A stretch of 64,000 bases of DNA. Origin: Persicaria tinctoria. Taxonomy: Eukaryota; Streptophyta; Magnoliopsida; Caryophyllales; Polygonaceae. The position numbers were made by a program, and so were the translations under genes. The first letter of the stretch is position 1. Every line of letters starts with the position of its first letter. The notes beneath the pieces were generated by a model. That model was given only the letters and a program-made list of their open reading frames with translations, searched no databases and had not been told where the DNA came from. The stretch covers positions 18,603,314 to 18,667,313 of the forward strand of contig JBANSL010000003.1 of NCBI GenBank assembly GCA_037127255.1, written 5' to 3'. This document shows, in pieces, positions 45,989 through 56,727 of this stretch.

Positions 45989-47194
45989 TGATAGGGTTTA
46001 TTTTAGTCGTGTTTTTAGTGTAGAATTGCATATTAGTTTAGAACATTTTTACATATTTTATAGCTTAATTTATATTATTTACTTTTCGGGATCTACACTA
46101 GTATTTTTATATATTTCAAGTATTTTCGGGTTGGAGCGTATAAATTATGAATTCGGAGATTGATTTTAAGATGCCTCGTAATTACTACATGGGCTGATCG
46201 CAACATTTGCAATTGGAGTTCGGACTGTGAAAGGAAGGAGCCCACGTACGGGTGCAAGTGTTTCATTTTGCCGATTAAAAATTAGGTTAAATAAATTAGA
46301 TTAATATATTATATAGCATAGATTAGATAGATAGATTAGGATAGTTGTTATATATATATACATTCATACGGGAACCAAACGTGGGAGGCCGAAACATCAA
46401 CATACGTGATCGGCCGACTACCGTGACCACTCTTAACCCTAATTGTCTTTTGTTTTATTTTTATGGAGACCTAAACTCTCCCGTTTCGTCTACAATTGGA
46501 AGCTTTGTTTGGATTGATTGTGAGTTTCTAATTCTTGTTCCTTAATTCCTATATTTGAATGTTTCGACTTCTTTGTGCTTGATTGTCTATTGTTTTATTC
46601 TATCTAGCCCGCGCAACTAGTTAGAGTTAATTCAATTGCTAAGGTTTTGTAGATTCCTGGTTGTGAACCTTAACCTAAGTGGCAAACTTGTTCCTTTAGG
46701 GCTGGTTGAACTAATTGAATGAGTAGGAAGTTGGATGTGTTGTTAAATCCCTCTTTAGGGACTGCAAATACCTTGGTTAATCTCTGAACTTAAAGCTATC
46801 AATTGGGTTAAATCCTTCTTTAGGGACTGTTCGATTGATAAGGGTTTCTAGGACTGGTTGGACTAGTAACTATATTAGGTCGGGACAAGGGCATTCATAG
46901 GAAACCTAAAAGGACAAGAGGAAGTTACAAGGATCGCTTCAACCAAATAAAGTGGATATTTGTAGATGAAACTATTTTATTAACTGTTATCTCTGTCAAT
47001 TTGTTTATAGTCTATTTTATTTTCATTCTTATTTTCACCACCCAAAAACCCCCTTTTCCTATTAATTGGTAAATAAACTTAACTTAGGAATAACTTGATT
47101 ATCTGTGGGATCGACTAGTGCTTACCACACTACATTAGTTAGGTAGGTTCGGATTTATTTTGATACGGTTAACGCGACTAAAAACCGTTCATCA
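45989..47194 (+). repeat. Right LTR of the nested element
   Basis: 1206 bp, almost identical to the left LTR. Differences noted by eye include CATG/CGTG, TTGC/TTAC, CAGG/CAAG, AGAAC/AGGAC and CTCG/CTAG. Confidence 0.92.
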
Positions 47195-48904
47195 ATCTTT
47201 CATGAGCATAAAGTTATATCAAATGGATGTCAAGTGTGCTTTTCTTAATGATTTCTTAGAAGAAGAAGTTTATGTGGCTCAACCCCCAGGTTTTGAAAGT
47301 TCAGAATTTCCCAATCATGTTTATAAACTTGACAAGGCGCTTTATGGTTTGAAACAAGCCCCAAGAGCTTGGTACGAGCGCTTGTCAAAATATCTTTTAG
47401 AAAATGATTTTAAAAGAGGGTTGATCGACAAGACTCTTTTTATCAAGACCAAATGAAAGGACATTTTGTTTATTCAAATTTATGTTGATGATATATTATT
47501 TGGTGCTACTAACACATCTTTGTGCAAGGAATTTTCTGACATTATGTGCAGTGAATTTGATATGAGCTTAATGGGTGAACTAAACTTCTTTTTGGGGTTA
47601 CAAGTTCATCAATCCAAGAAAGGGATCTTCGTCAACCAAAGCAAATACACTAAGGATCTCTTGAAGAAGTTCAAGATGGATCAATCCAAAGTAGCCAAGA
47701 CTCCCATGAGCTCAACATTGTCTCTAGATCAAGACAAGACTGGAACAAGTGTCAATCAAAAGGAGTATCGAGGAATGATTGGATCTTTATTATATCTCAC
47801 GGCTAGTAGACCTGATATTATGTTTAGTGTTTGCATGTGTGCTAGGTTTCAAGCTGATCCCAAAGAATCTCACCTCGTGGTTGTGAAGAGGATCTTTCGA
47901 TATCTCAATGGCACTAAGGAACTTGGACTATGGTACCCAAAGCAAAAGGATTTCACTTTAATTGGATATTCTGATGCAGATTTTGCAGGCTACAAGGTGG
48001 ATAGAAAGAGCACATCAGGGTGTTGCCAATTCTTAGGAGCATCCTTGATCAGTTGGCACTCAAAGAAGCAAAATTCAGTCGCTCTATCCACTGCAGAAGC
48101 CGAATACATTGCAGCTGGAGCTTGTTGCTCCCAAATCCTTTGGATAGCTCAACAAATGCGAGATCTTGGCATCAACCTCAAGGGTATCCCAATTAAGTGT
48201 GACAATACAAGTGCCATATCCATCACTAAGAATCCTGTTCAACATTCAAGGACCAAGCATATTGATGTAAGACATCATTTCATTAGAGATCATGTTGAAA
48301 AAGGTGATGTGTCCATATCTTTTATTTCTACTGATTATCAATGGGCTGACATTTTTACTAAGCCTTTGGCAGAGGACAGGTTCACCTTCATTAGACGAGA
48401 GATTGGGATGCTTGACAAGGATGCACTTTCGTAGGGGGAGCTTTCCCTTTACGAAAGATAAACTCCACTCAGTGTCAAGACCTTTGAGAGTTATGTCAAG
48501 GTCTGCTAACTGAACAGTGGAGTACATATATCGGATCATATATTTTTGGTTAATATCTCTTTAGATATTTAATCAATTATATTTGTTTTAATCGGATTTC
48601 AAAAATTGCCTATTTTTCATGATTTCCTTAACCGTTAAGATATTTTATTTATGGAACTAAATTGGTTTGTGTTTAGTCCAATTTTTATGGTAATTTGAAT
48701 TCAAATTTGAATTTGAAAATCCTTCAACTTGGCAAGGTAATGATTTCTTTCCTTGGAACCCTAAACCCATCCCATCAATCCGTCACCCTCTCTCTCTACT
48801 TAAACCAAATCTGTACCCGACTACAACCCACACTCAGATTTTATCCAAACCCTTTCCACTTCTTCATCTTCAACCTCTCAAAGAAACCCTAACCAACTAC
48901 CTCC

Positions 48905-50554
48905 ATGGCACCCAAAACCAAGAAAGCCGTCACTCCCAAAAGACTTGGCGCCACCCCCAAGGGACGCCAGGCCACTGCTACTTCTCCCACACCCGAACCT
49001 CCTACTCAAGCCATCATCCCAGCAGTTGTCCAGAGCACCGTCAAGTCGAGCTCAGCCACGGCTCCCAAAGGCTCTCAGAAACGTGCTGCTAAGAAACCCT
49101 TGAGTGCTAAACAAAATGGGAAGAGAAAGATCCTGGCTGAGGAAGAGGATGAAGAAGAAGAGGAAGACGACCTTGATGCTGCCCTGGAAAGAGATGCTGC
49201 CAGGGAAGCCGAGGAGGAGGCCTTGAGACAGAAAAAGGCCGATGAGGAGGCCGAGCTTGCTAAGAGACTGGCCGAGGAGGAAGCTGAGCGAATTCGGAAG
49301 GAAGCCGAAGTCGAATAGGTTCCATCTGAGGTGGAGCCTGAGGAAGAAGAAGAGGAAGAGGAAGAGCACGAGGGATCCGGAGAGGACGAGGAACCTGAAG
49401 GTGATGAAGCGGGGTCCGGTGAGGACTCGGGGTCTGAGGAAGAGGAGGAAGAATCCCCTTCTCCCTCTCCTCCTCCTCCCCCGTCTCCGAATAAGCGGAA
49501 AGCCCCTGCTCCAGTCAAGCCTCCAACTGTTGCACGCAGGAAGAACGCTGAACCCCCGGCCTATATCCAGGTAAATCAATCCTTGCCCTCCTCTTGGTTT
49601 CAAGATGCTGAGACTGCTGGTAAGTGGGTAGACGAGTTTAGAACTCGTAAGATTAGTTGTTCTGATTTTTTAGATATCGAGTTCTTTGAAGCTTTGAAGT
49701 TACCTTGCATTGAGCTCCTCAAAAAATCCCCTGCCTGGAACCTTATTAATCTTGAGACTGTTTACTACCCCGAGCTTACCCGACTTTTCTACATAAACCT
49801 AAAAGCCAAAAGTGATCCTGATGGTTGGTCTTTGGAGTCTGTCGTCAAAGGGGTTAGAATCTCTCTCAACTCCAATGACTTTGCAGACTCTCTAGGCTTA
49901 CCTACCCCTGTTCCACCTGCTCAAGTAAACCCCTCAAAAGAAAACTGCATCATCCTAGCCCGAGCCAAATATCTCCTACCCGAAGCGTCCAACAGCACCT
50001 CAAAACAACTCACCCACTCATCCCTAACCCTTGAGGCAAAAATTATCTTTAACATCATTGTTAGATGCCTCTTACCCCGTCTCAACTCTGGCTCACTCCT
50101 AACCGACAATGCCATGGTCCTGCTCTACCGCATTCTAAATGGCCTTGATCCTGATCTGGCCAACACTATCCTTGGAACCATGGCCCATGCCAGAAAAGCT
50201 CGAAAAGGCTCTCCCCTCCCCTTTGCTACCCTTTTGACCCCTATCTTCAAAGCTTCTGGAATTGATGTCAAAAATGAAGAGCAGCTGCGTCATACGGGTA
50301 TGTTCGACTCTAAAGGCCTTGAAAAGATTGGCATCACTCGGTCTCCCCAAGGGACCTTGAGTCTTGCCACTCCTTCAAAAGCCTTTCCCACTGCTCCAGC
50401 TTTCGATGAACGCATGGACAACCTAGAGTTGGGCTTGGAGGAAGTTCGCCTGGATATTAAGGAGCTGCAGACGGAGGTGATGACGAAGATGAGCGGGATT
50501 TCAACGATGCTGGAAGGACTGTGGACGAGGCTCACTGATGATGCTCTGGATTGA
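48905..50554 (+). pseudogene. Extra ORF downstream of copia pol (plant-transposon-protein type), one in-frame stop
   Basis: A frame of about 549 codons starting MAPKTKKAVTPKRLG, broken once by TAG at 49316-49318 and then open to TGA at 50552. The N-terminal quarter is basic and proline-rich. A Glu/Ala/Arg-rich coiled coil follows (EAEEEALRQKKADEEAELAK), then an extreme acidic tract and a PSPSPPPPPSP linker. The middle part (YIQVNQSLPSSWF, LETVYYPELTRLFYINL, SVVKGVRISLNSNDFADSLG) resembles the putative plant transposon protein domain (PF20167 as I recall it). The C-terminus is a short helical region (LELGLEEVRLDIKELQTE). No signal peptide or membrane segment is visible, so it does not look like an envelope protein despite its env position. 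The role is unknown. Confidence 0.7.
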
Positions 50555-50894
50555 CCAAGCCTAAACCTTAACCCACCCTATCCCACCCTGAAACTTATTA
50601 CTTTGCTGGTTTTTGGATACATTTTCAAAACTTTTGGTAACTTTTGGTGACTGTTTTACCTCCGCCCTTTGTTGAAAGACAAAAAGAGGGAGATGATCGT
50701 TAGACTTTGAAAACCTCTGGTTAAAGGTCATGGAGGACCTTGCTTTTTGATTTATGGTTTTCGGTTGGATGTTTTCTTACTTTAAAATATTTTGATCCAA
50801 CATTTGTCTAACCCTTGCAGGTACTTAGTCTGTTTTTTATTATGATATATTTGTTTGACTAAGTTGCAGGGATGCACATGTTTTGTCTTTCATC

Positions 50895-50904
50895 AAGGGG
50901 GAGA
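50895..50904 (+). other. Polypurine tract of the copia element
   Basis: AAGGGGGAGA one base before the right LTR; primes plus-strand DNA synthesis in this family. Confidence 0.85.
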
Positions 50905-50905
50905 T

Positions 50906-51915
50906 TGATAACTCCCTCCCTTGATGAAAATCGGAAAAGATGTTCCAAAGGCTTTGACAGGTTTTTTGTGTCAAAGGCCTTGGAGCGTTAACATTTGATG
51001 AAATACAAAACCTAACTTATTATTCGTATATTATTTTATCTTATTATATACTTCCTTTATATTATATATACTCGTTGGACTAACCATTTCAGGAAGTATA
51101 AATCAAGATTACATCCTTCCCTTTACTTGTTGAGAAGATCGGTTCAAAATAGATCATGGCTTCGAAGTATCCTTAAATAGAAGATCCAAGATCAACCTGA
51201 TTGGAAAGAGCCGTTGGAGATCTGGTGATGAAGATCCTCACGCTCCATGCGATCCCCATGCTATTATATAAAGGAAAGGAAGGAGAAGACAGAAGTACAA
51301 GTGCTACACACGAGCTTCAATTCATTCAAGCGATCTGTCTTCCAAGTGTCTCTCTGCAAAGCGCTCAAATAGTTTGTTGTTTATTTCAAAGCCTTTGAGA
51401 GTCACTGTGAGCTTATAGGATATATTTATTTCAAGTGTTACTCGAGAGTTTATAACTCGGGAAGTTCCACTAGGCTATTGATTTGCGAGAGTTAGAGGAT
51501 TATACTAGATAGCTGAGAGAGGTGGGGTTCTTCTAGATTGGTCTAGGACTCCAAGGGAACGTGAGTTGACTAGATTGCAATTGTATAGGAGAGAGGCTTC
51601 TCGGTGAGCTATTAGGATCCTAAGCTAAGCATTCAATAAAGCTTTTGAATCCCAGGGTTGTGGAAGAATCCTAGGCGGGGACGTAGGCCAGTTGTGCTGA
51701 ACCTCGTAAACAATTACTCGTGTCCTTTACTTATTTGCTTTACCTTATTTCTGCACTTGGTTCGATTGTCTAACTTTGTGATTCAGGTTTAATCTCAAGA
51801 GTTTTGATTCAAGCTTCAAAAGTCTTGAGACTTTCTGCGAAAAACGGGCATACTCTATTCAACCCCCCTTCTAGAGTATTTCTTATTACATTGTTTTTAC
51901 ATTATCGAACCTTCA
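50906..51915 (+). repeat. Right LTR of the copia element
   Basis: 1010 bp, the same length as the left LTR with about 13 scattered substitutions and no indel seen by eye. Confidence 0.93.
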
Positions 51916-51920
51916 CACAT

Positions 51921-52100
51921 CTTCAGGGAGGCCAACAGGGCGGTCGATCGCCTTGCTCGCCTAGGCTTGGATTCAGTTTCTTCCCGTTGGAGTTCCGACG
52001 TTGAGTTCCAAACTCTCGTCCACAAGGGCTCTCTTGGATGGTGATACAACCATGGTTGATACTCCCCAAAATTTTGCCTTTGTAACAAAAAAATGTAAGG
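51921..52100 (+). pseudogene. L1-type LINE, 3' end resumed after the copia insertion
   Basis: Reads on from the L1 at 36643: FREANRAVDRLARLGLDSVS is the RNase H C-terminal signature, followed by degenerate text and TTTGTAACAAAAAAATG as a probable 3' tail. Confidence 0.8.
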
Positions 52101-54085
52101 AGTACTTCATAGTCTTATTACCCACGTTTTCGCGGTTTTTTTTAATAAATTATATCTCACCAAAAAACATTGAATTATATAGGGAAAGATTTAAATGATG
52201 AATTTTTTGTTAAATGTTTACAAAAGCTTATAAAAATTCATAAACAAATCGTAGGGCAATAGCCTTTGAATTCACCAAGCATATATATGATCGATGGCTC
52301 GATGCCATAACAACACAAACAAAGAGAAATCCGGATAAGTAGAAAAACTATTTTTACATTTAAAACGAAAAAATAGTTTTTTGCCTCAAATTATATGTAC
52401 CACTTCAATTTTTCAAAAATAAAAATTCAACCCGGATTAAACCTTTAAAGTTTCATGCACTAATATTGGATCACATATATACCGAGATCACGGATCATCT
52501 CAAAAAGATCGATTTGATCTTATCATCAATTTATTGATTAAACAAATATATTGATTAAGGAGGTTTTTCATATCCAATCATCCAAAAGATTTTTTTAATA
52601 GTCTATTGATTATTGATTATAAAATTATAAATAAATATCATTCGACAAATTTAACAAAAAAAACTAAATATGTACATAAATTAAATATAATAATATAAAA
52701 TCTTCACATATTTTTATTTTATTAAATAGAATATCATTCCGACTTATGTTAGTTTCACTTTTTAAATATCTGAGTATCATAAAATCCTCAAATATCTTGA
52801 CCAAAAAAATCAATAAACAAAATGTTTAAATATTATTAATTCATTAATTCAAAAAAATCTCATTGTTAGGTATTTTCAAATCATTGGTTAAAAAGTCTTG
52901 GATAAATTAATTTAAATGTATTAATAATATTATTTGATTTATTATTTCCTGCTTCAAAAAACACACTACCTTAAAACTAACATATAGGTAAAAGGTAAAA
53001 GTAGTTTAAAATTAACATATAGGTAAACGCACTACCTTAAAACTTAATGCAAACTATAATGAAAATTTACATGTTAGTACATGATATACACCAAATTTTC
53101 CCTGTGAATTAGCCATGTGTCCTCGAGGTACATCATCAAGTTCTCCTGCTGAATTCCCCACCCGGTTGTTATTGCACCTAGCCGTTGATGGTATGTTTGT
53201 TGCGATCCTGACTTTATCAGACTTGTGGCTTGATTGTAGAACCTCTTCTAAATAACCTCTGTGTACACTATTTTTCTTCCTGCCAAGCCCACCTATCGTT
53301 CCTCAACACATGTCACTCGCATAACATATGTTTCACATCCAGGAAAACATTCTCTAATGCTTTAAGACCCTATCTCACTGTCGGTGACTATATTATGAGT
53401 TTTCCCTTGAGGATCCTTAAATCTCATTACAAAGTAAATCAGAACAAACTTCGAACCAGCCGGTGGAAGATAGGTGATAGAGATAGATTTCGATGGAATA
53501 TTTTTGGTATTTTTGTGATAATGATAAAATTCAGATTTGGGGGAATACAAACTGAATTTTATAAAGGATAGGTGAACAAAAACATGTGGATATGACTCAC
53601 CACAAGTTCTTGAACAAAGATCAAGTACAAACGGATATTACGCACCGAGAATACAAGATCAGGCCTTCAATATGACTCACGAAGGAGATGAAGTTTTCAA
53701 GCTTCAAAATAAAGGATATAAACCTGATTTTTGATGAAAAATGGAGTCCCCCTAATGGATACAAGGTCTGAATAATATAGAGGAAGTTTGTGGACAACTT
53801 GTGCATTCTTAGGGAAAAGACGACTTACATTAAATGCAATCTTGGAAGTTGTTCTTTGCACAAAAGCACCAGTTGCATGGGCGATGTATTCCTTGATCTT
53901 TTCTCTTCTCAATGTGCATTTAAATGCATGAGAAGTTTGAATTTGGATCTAATTTGCCTCCATAATCATCAGCGGGAAGCCGGGAACCAAGGCATTTCCG
54001 GGCTTCTTGGGTTGCGAGTTGTGATCTTCAATTTATTGTAAACTTGTGAATGTTTGACCTTGATCTTCATAGTTTATGGAAATGG
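52101..54085. other. AT-rich intergenic, no gene recognised
   Basis: Very AT-rich to about 53100 with short repeats (AACATATAGGTAAA at 52979 and 53018). From 53100 to 54085 the composition is that of LTR-element non-coding sequence and may be the 3' side of the following minus-strand gypsy element, but no LTR pair was found. Confidence 0.4.
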
Positions 54086-55439
54086 TTAAGAGTCCTTGAA
54101 GAAGGTCGGCTTGAAGATGTCTTGCCGAGCTCGAGTGATGGAACCGAGAGGCTGCCCATTTGATGTGTCATTTGGAGCTTCGGTAGGTCTTGCTTCTTGA
54201 TTGATCATAGGTGTGATCACATCATCCTCCCTTCCTTGAAAAGGATTCGACCTCGAATCAGACTCGTCATTTTGTTCATCATCACCTACAAAAAAAGGAG
54301 ACAAGTCAGCTACATTGAACACCATACTCACCGGGAAGCTCAATTTTGTAGGCATTGTTGTTGATCTTTTCAAGCACTTGAAATGGGTCATCTCCTCATG
54401 GCTTCAGCTTGGAATTTCTCAATGTAGGAAATCGATCTTTTCTAAGGTGAATCCATACAAGATTACCTGGTTCAAAGATGACTTCCTTTATTTCTTTGTT
54501 AGCTTGATGCACATATTGGGTTGTTCTCTTTTCAAGTTGCAAATGAGTGGACTCGTGTAAACTCTTGATGTGCTCAGCTTGGGTTGCTCCTTCAACACTT
54601 TCTTGATCTTTCATGGAGTGGGAAACCAAGTCAAGAGAAATGATGGGATTCTTGCCATACACAACTTCAAATGGTGTCTTCTTGGTGGTCGAGTGGAGTG
54701 ACCTATTGTAGGCAAATTCAACAAAAACAAGACATTCTTCCCACCTACGAAGGTTAGTTTTCAACAAAGATCGAAGCAAAGCACCAAGAGTTCTATTCAC
54801 AACTTTAGTTTGTCCATCCGTTTGAGGATGACAAGATGTAGAGAAAAGCAAATTAGTTCCTAGTTTAGACCAAAGTGTTTTCCAAAAATAACTAAGAAAC
54901 TTAGCATCACGATCAGATACAATGGGGCGCCCTTCTTGCATCAACACTCCTCCAAGGCCAATGTCGGATGCATCACACTCTATCTCAAAAGTCTTCGAGA
55001 AATCTAGTAAGACCAATAGAAGAGCATTGGTTAGTTTCTCCTTAAGAATTTCAAAACCTTGTTCTTGTGGTTTATTCCATATGAATGGAACATTCTTCTT
55101 AGTGAGCTCGGTTAAGGGAGAAGCCAATGTGCTAAAATCCCTTACAAATTTGCGGTAGAACCCCGCTAACCCTAGAAAACTCTTCACTTGAGTCATGGTC
55201 GTGGGAGTAGGCCATTCTTGGATGGCCTTAACCTTCTCTTCATCAACCTTCAATCCTGCCCTGCACACGATAAAGCCAAGGAAAACAACATTATCCGAGC
55301 AAAAATGACATTTCTTGAAGTTAACATATAACTTTTGTTCTCTCAAAACTTCTAAGATCAACCTAAGATGCTCAACATGCTCATGTAATGTGCGACTAAA
55401 AATCAGAAACAAAATTACCCAGGGAATCTCTAAGAACAT
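54086..55439 (-). pseudogene. Gypsy RT end, RNase H start and integrase end fused by deletion
   Basis: One frame of 347 codons (54396-55439) begins beyond the catalytic box and reads FKKCHFCSDNVVFLGFIV (RT thumb), then VKSFLGLAGFYRKFVRDFS and FEIECDASDIGLGGVLMQEG (RNase H start with its first aspartate). It passes directly to SDRDAKFLSYFWKTLWSKLG and CHPQTDGQTKVVNRTLGALL of the integrase core. The rest of RNase H and the integrase zinc finger with the first catalytic aspartate are absent, an in-frame deletion of roughly 300-400 codons. After a further frame break the C-terminal tail lies at 54086-54391. Confidence 0.85.
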
Positions 55440-56727
55440 GGTTCATCAAACGCATAAAGGTGCTAGGAGCATTAGTTAAACCAAAAGGCATTACTAACCT
55501 CTCGTATAAACCATATTTTGTCTTGAACGTTGTTTTCCATTCGTCTCCTTCCTTCATTCGAATTTGGTGGTAGCCACTCTTCAAATCAATCTTAGAAAAC
55601 ATGTTGGATCCATGAAGTTTATCAAGCATATCATTTAGGCGTGGAATTGGATGCCTATACTTGATGGTGATGTTGTTGATGGCTTGACAATCAACACACA
55701 TACGCTATGATCCATCTTTCTTAGGCACAAGGATGATGGGGATTGCACATGGACTTAGGCTCTCGCGCACATAGCCTTTCTCCATAAGTTATTGCACTTG
55801 TCTTTGAAGCTCCTTTGTCTCAGCTGGATTAGTGTGGTATGCAACCTTGTTGGGAAGTGTTGCTCCAAAAATGAAGTCAATTTGATGCTCTATTCCCCTT
55901 AATGGGGGAAGACCATTGGGAATTTCTTCTTGCAACAAATCTTCAAATTCCTGCAATAAAGTAGAAACAAGTGGAGGTAGATCATTCAAATCTTGAGAAA
56001 CAAACAAATTATCTTTGAAAAGCACAAGAAAACATGTTTTACTCCCCTGAATTGCATACTCCACTTCTTTTGCCTTAGATAGGAGAATCTGGTGAGAACT
56101 AGCCATGTTTGAGTCAATGGCTAGCCTTTTCATTTGTTTTCTTCTCTCCAATTTAGCTACATGGTCAGCCACAATCTCATGAGGGTTCATATGATGAAGT
56201 GTGATTCGCTTACCTTCCATTTGGAATGTGTGCTCATTGGTGACTCCATTGTGGATGACAACACGATCATATCGCCGTAGTCTCCCTAAAAGAAGGTGAC
56301 ACGATGTCATAGAAAGAACATCACAAAGGATCTCATCTCTATACTCTCCAATTGCAAATGCAATCATGGCTTGCTTGTCAACTCTTAGAGGTGCCTTGGA
56401 ATTCAGCCAATTCAAGGTGTATGGTTGTGGATGTGGGTTGCATTTGAGGTTGAACCTATCTACAACTTCTTGATTAATAAGATTGCAACAAGATTCTCTA
56501 TCAACTATCACACTACATACCTTGTCTTTAATAAGGCATCGAGTATGGAAGAGGGTCTCTCTTTGAGTGGGCAAAGAAGGAGCATCATTGGAGATCAATG
56601 CTCTCTTTACCACAAAACATTCTCCAACAACCACATTAGCATGAATTTCCTCTTCCTCATCTCCTAAGGTTGGCTCTTCTTGGCTCTCCTTCTTAGATTC
56701 ATATTCTCCTTGATCATTGAGTAGCAC
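55396..56727 (-). pseudogene. Gypsy protease and RT palm, with stop codons
   Basis: 55789-56727 holds the protease-like region (CSVIVDRESCCNLINQE, where the family has D-[SG]-G) and the linker to RT (GIEHQIDFIFGATLPNKVAY). 55396-55701 holds the RT fingers and palm ([54 protein letters not shown]). Between them a TAG replaces the tryptophan of the KDGSW motif (about 55707). At the YxDD position the text is NFVSDF followed by a frameshift, so the catalytic aspartate pair is lost. Confidence 0.8.

Larger units (their letters stand above)
41522..47194 (+). mobile_element. Non-autonomous LTR retrotransposon (LARD/TR-GAG-like), 5673 bp, nested in copia pol
   Basis: Two 1206-bp LTRs (41522-42727 and 45989-47194) start TGATAGGGTTTATTTTAG and end ACCGTTCATCA. 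The direct repeat ATCTT flanks it (41517-41521 and 47195-47199). The primer-binding site is TGGCGCCGTTGCCGGGGA at 42731, as in many plant Ty3/gypsy elements of the Athila/Tat side. A purine-rich tract GCATGGGGTAGT precedes the right LTR. The 3.3-kb interior has no protease, RT or integrase. It holds one ORF with a zinc knuckle and a GC-rich gene-like block. The LTRs differ at about five sites by eye (about 0.4 per cent), so this is a very recent insertion that must have used enzymes from elsewhere. Confidence 0.92.
39505..48434 (+). pseudogene. Copia pol (protease, integrase, RT, RNase H), interrupted by a nested LTR element
   Basis: The pol frame differs from that of gag and overlaps its end by a few bases. 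The protease region reads [13 protein letters not shown], where the family has DSG, so the catalytic aspartate is replaced by asparagine. The GAG-pre-integrase finger ([21 protein letters not shown]), the integrase core ([40 protein letters not shown]) and the start of the reverse transcriptase ([32 protein letters not shown]) are present up to 41521. After the 41522-47194 insertion the frame continues at 47200 with [30 protein letters not shown] (catalytic YVDD), then RNase H (GYSDADFAGYKVDRKST, ADIFTKPL). TGA at 47454-47456 is a further in-frame stop. Confidence 0.9.
36644..51915 (+). mobile_element. Ty1/copia element of Sirevirus type, 15.3 kb with a nested insertion (9.6 kb without)
   Basis: Both LTRs are 1010 bp, start TGATAACTCCC and end AACCTTCA. 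The direct repeat CACAT flanks the whole (36639-36643 and 51916-51920). The primer-binding site TGGTATCAGAGC fits initiator tRNA-Met, and the polypurine tract AAGGGGGAGA precedes the right LTR. The order of domains (gag with CCHC knuckle, protease, integrase, reverse transcriptase, RNase H) is copia. A third ORF after pol and the 9.6-kb size suggest the Sirevirus lineage. LTRs differ at about 13 positions by eye (about 1.3 per cent), so it is fairly young but coding-defective. Confidence 0.93.

Noticed and set aside
49052..49603. Serine/leucine-rich frames on the minus strand opposite the acidic coiled coil
   Set aside because: Antisense shadows of GAG/GAA-rich codons.
48905..50554. Envelope-like protein
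   Set aside because: The position fits env-like ORFs of Sireviruses, but no signal peptide or transmembrane segment is visible.
53230..54041. Open frames between the L1 tail and the gypsy element
   Set aside because: No family signature; likely non-coding flank of the gypsy remnant.
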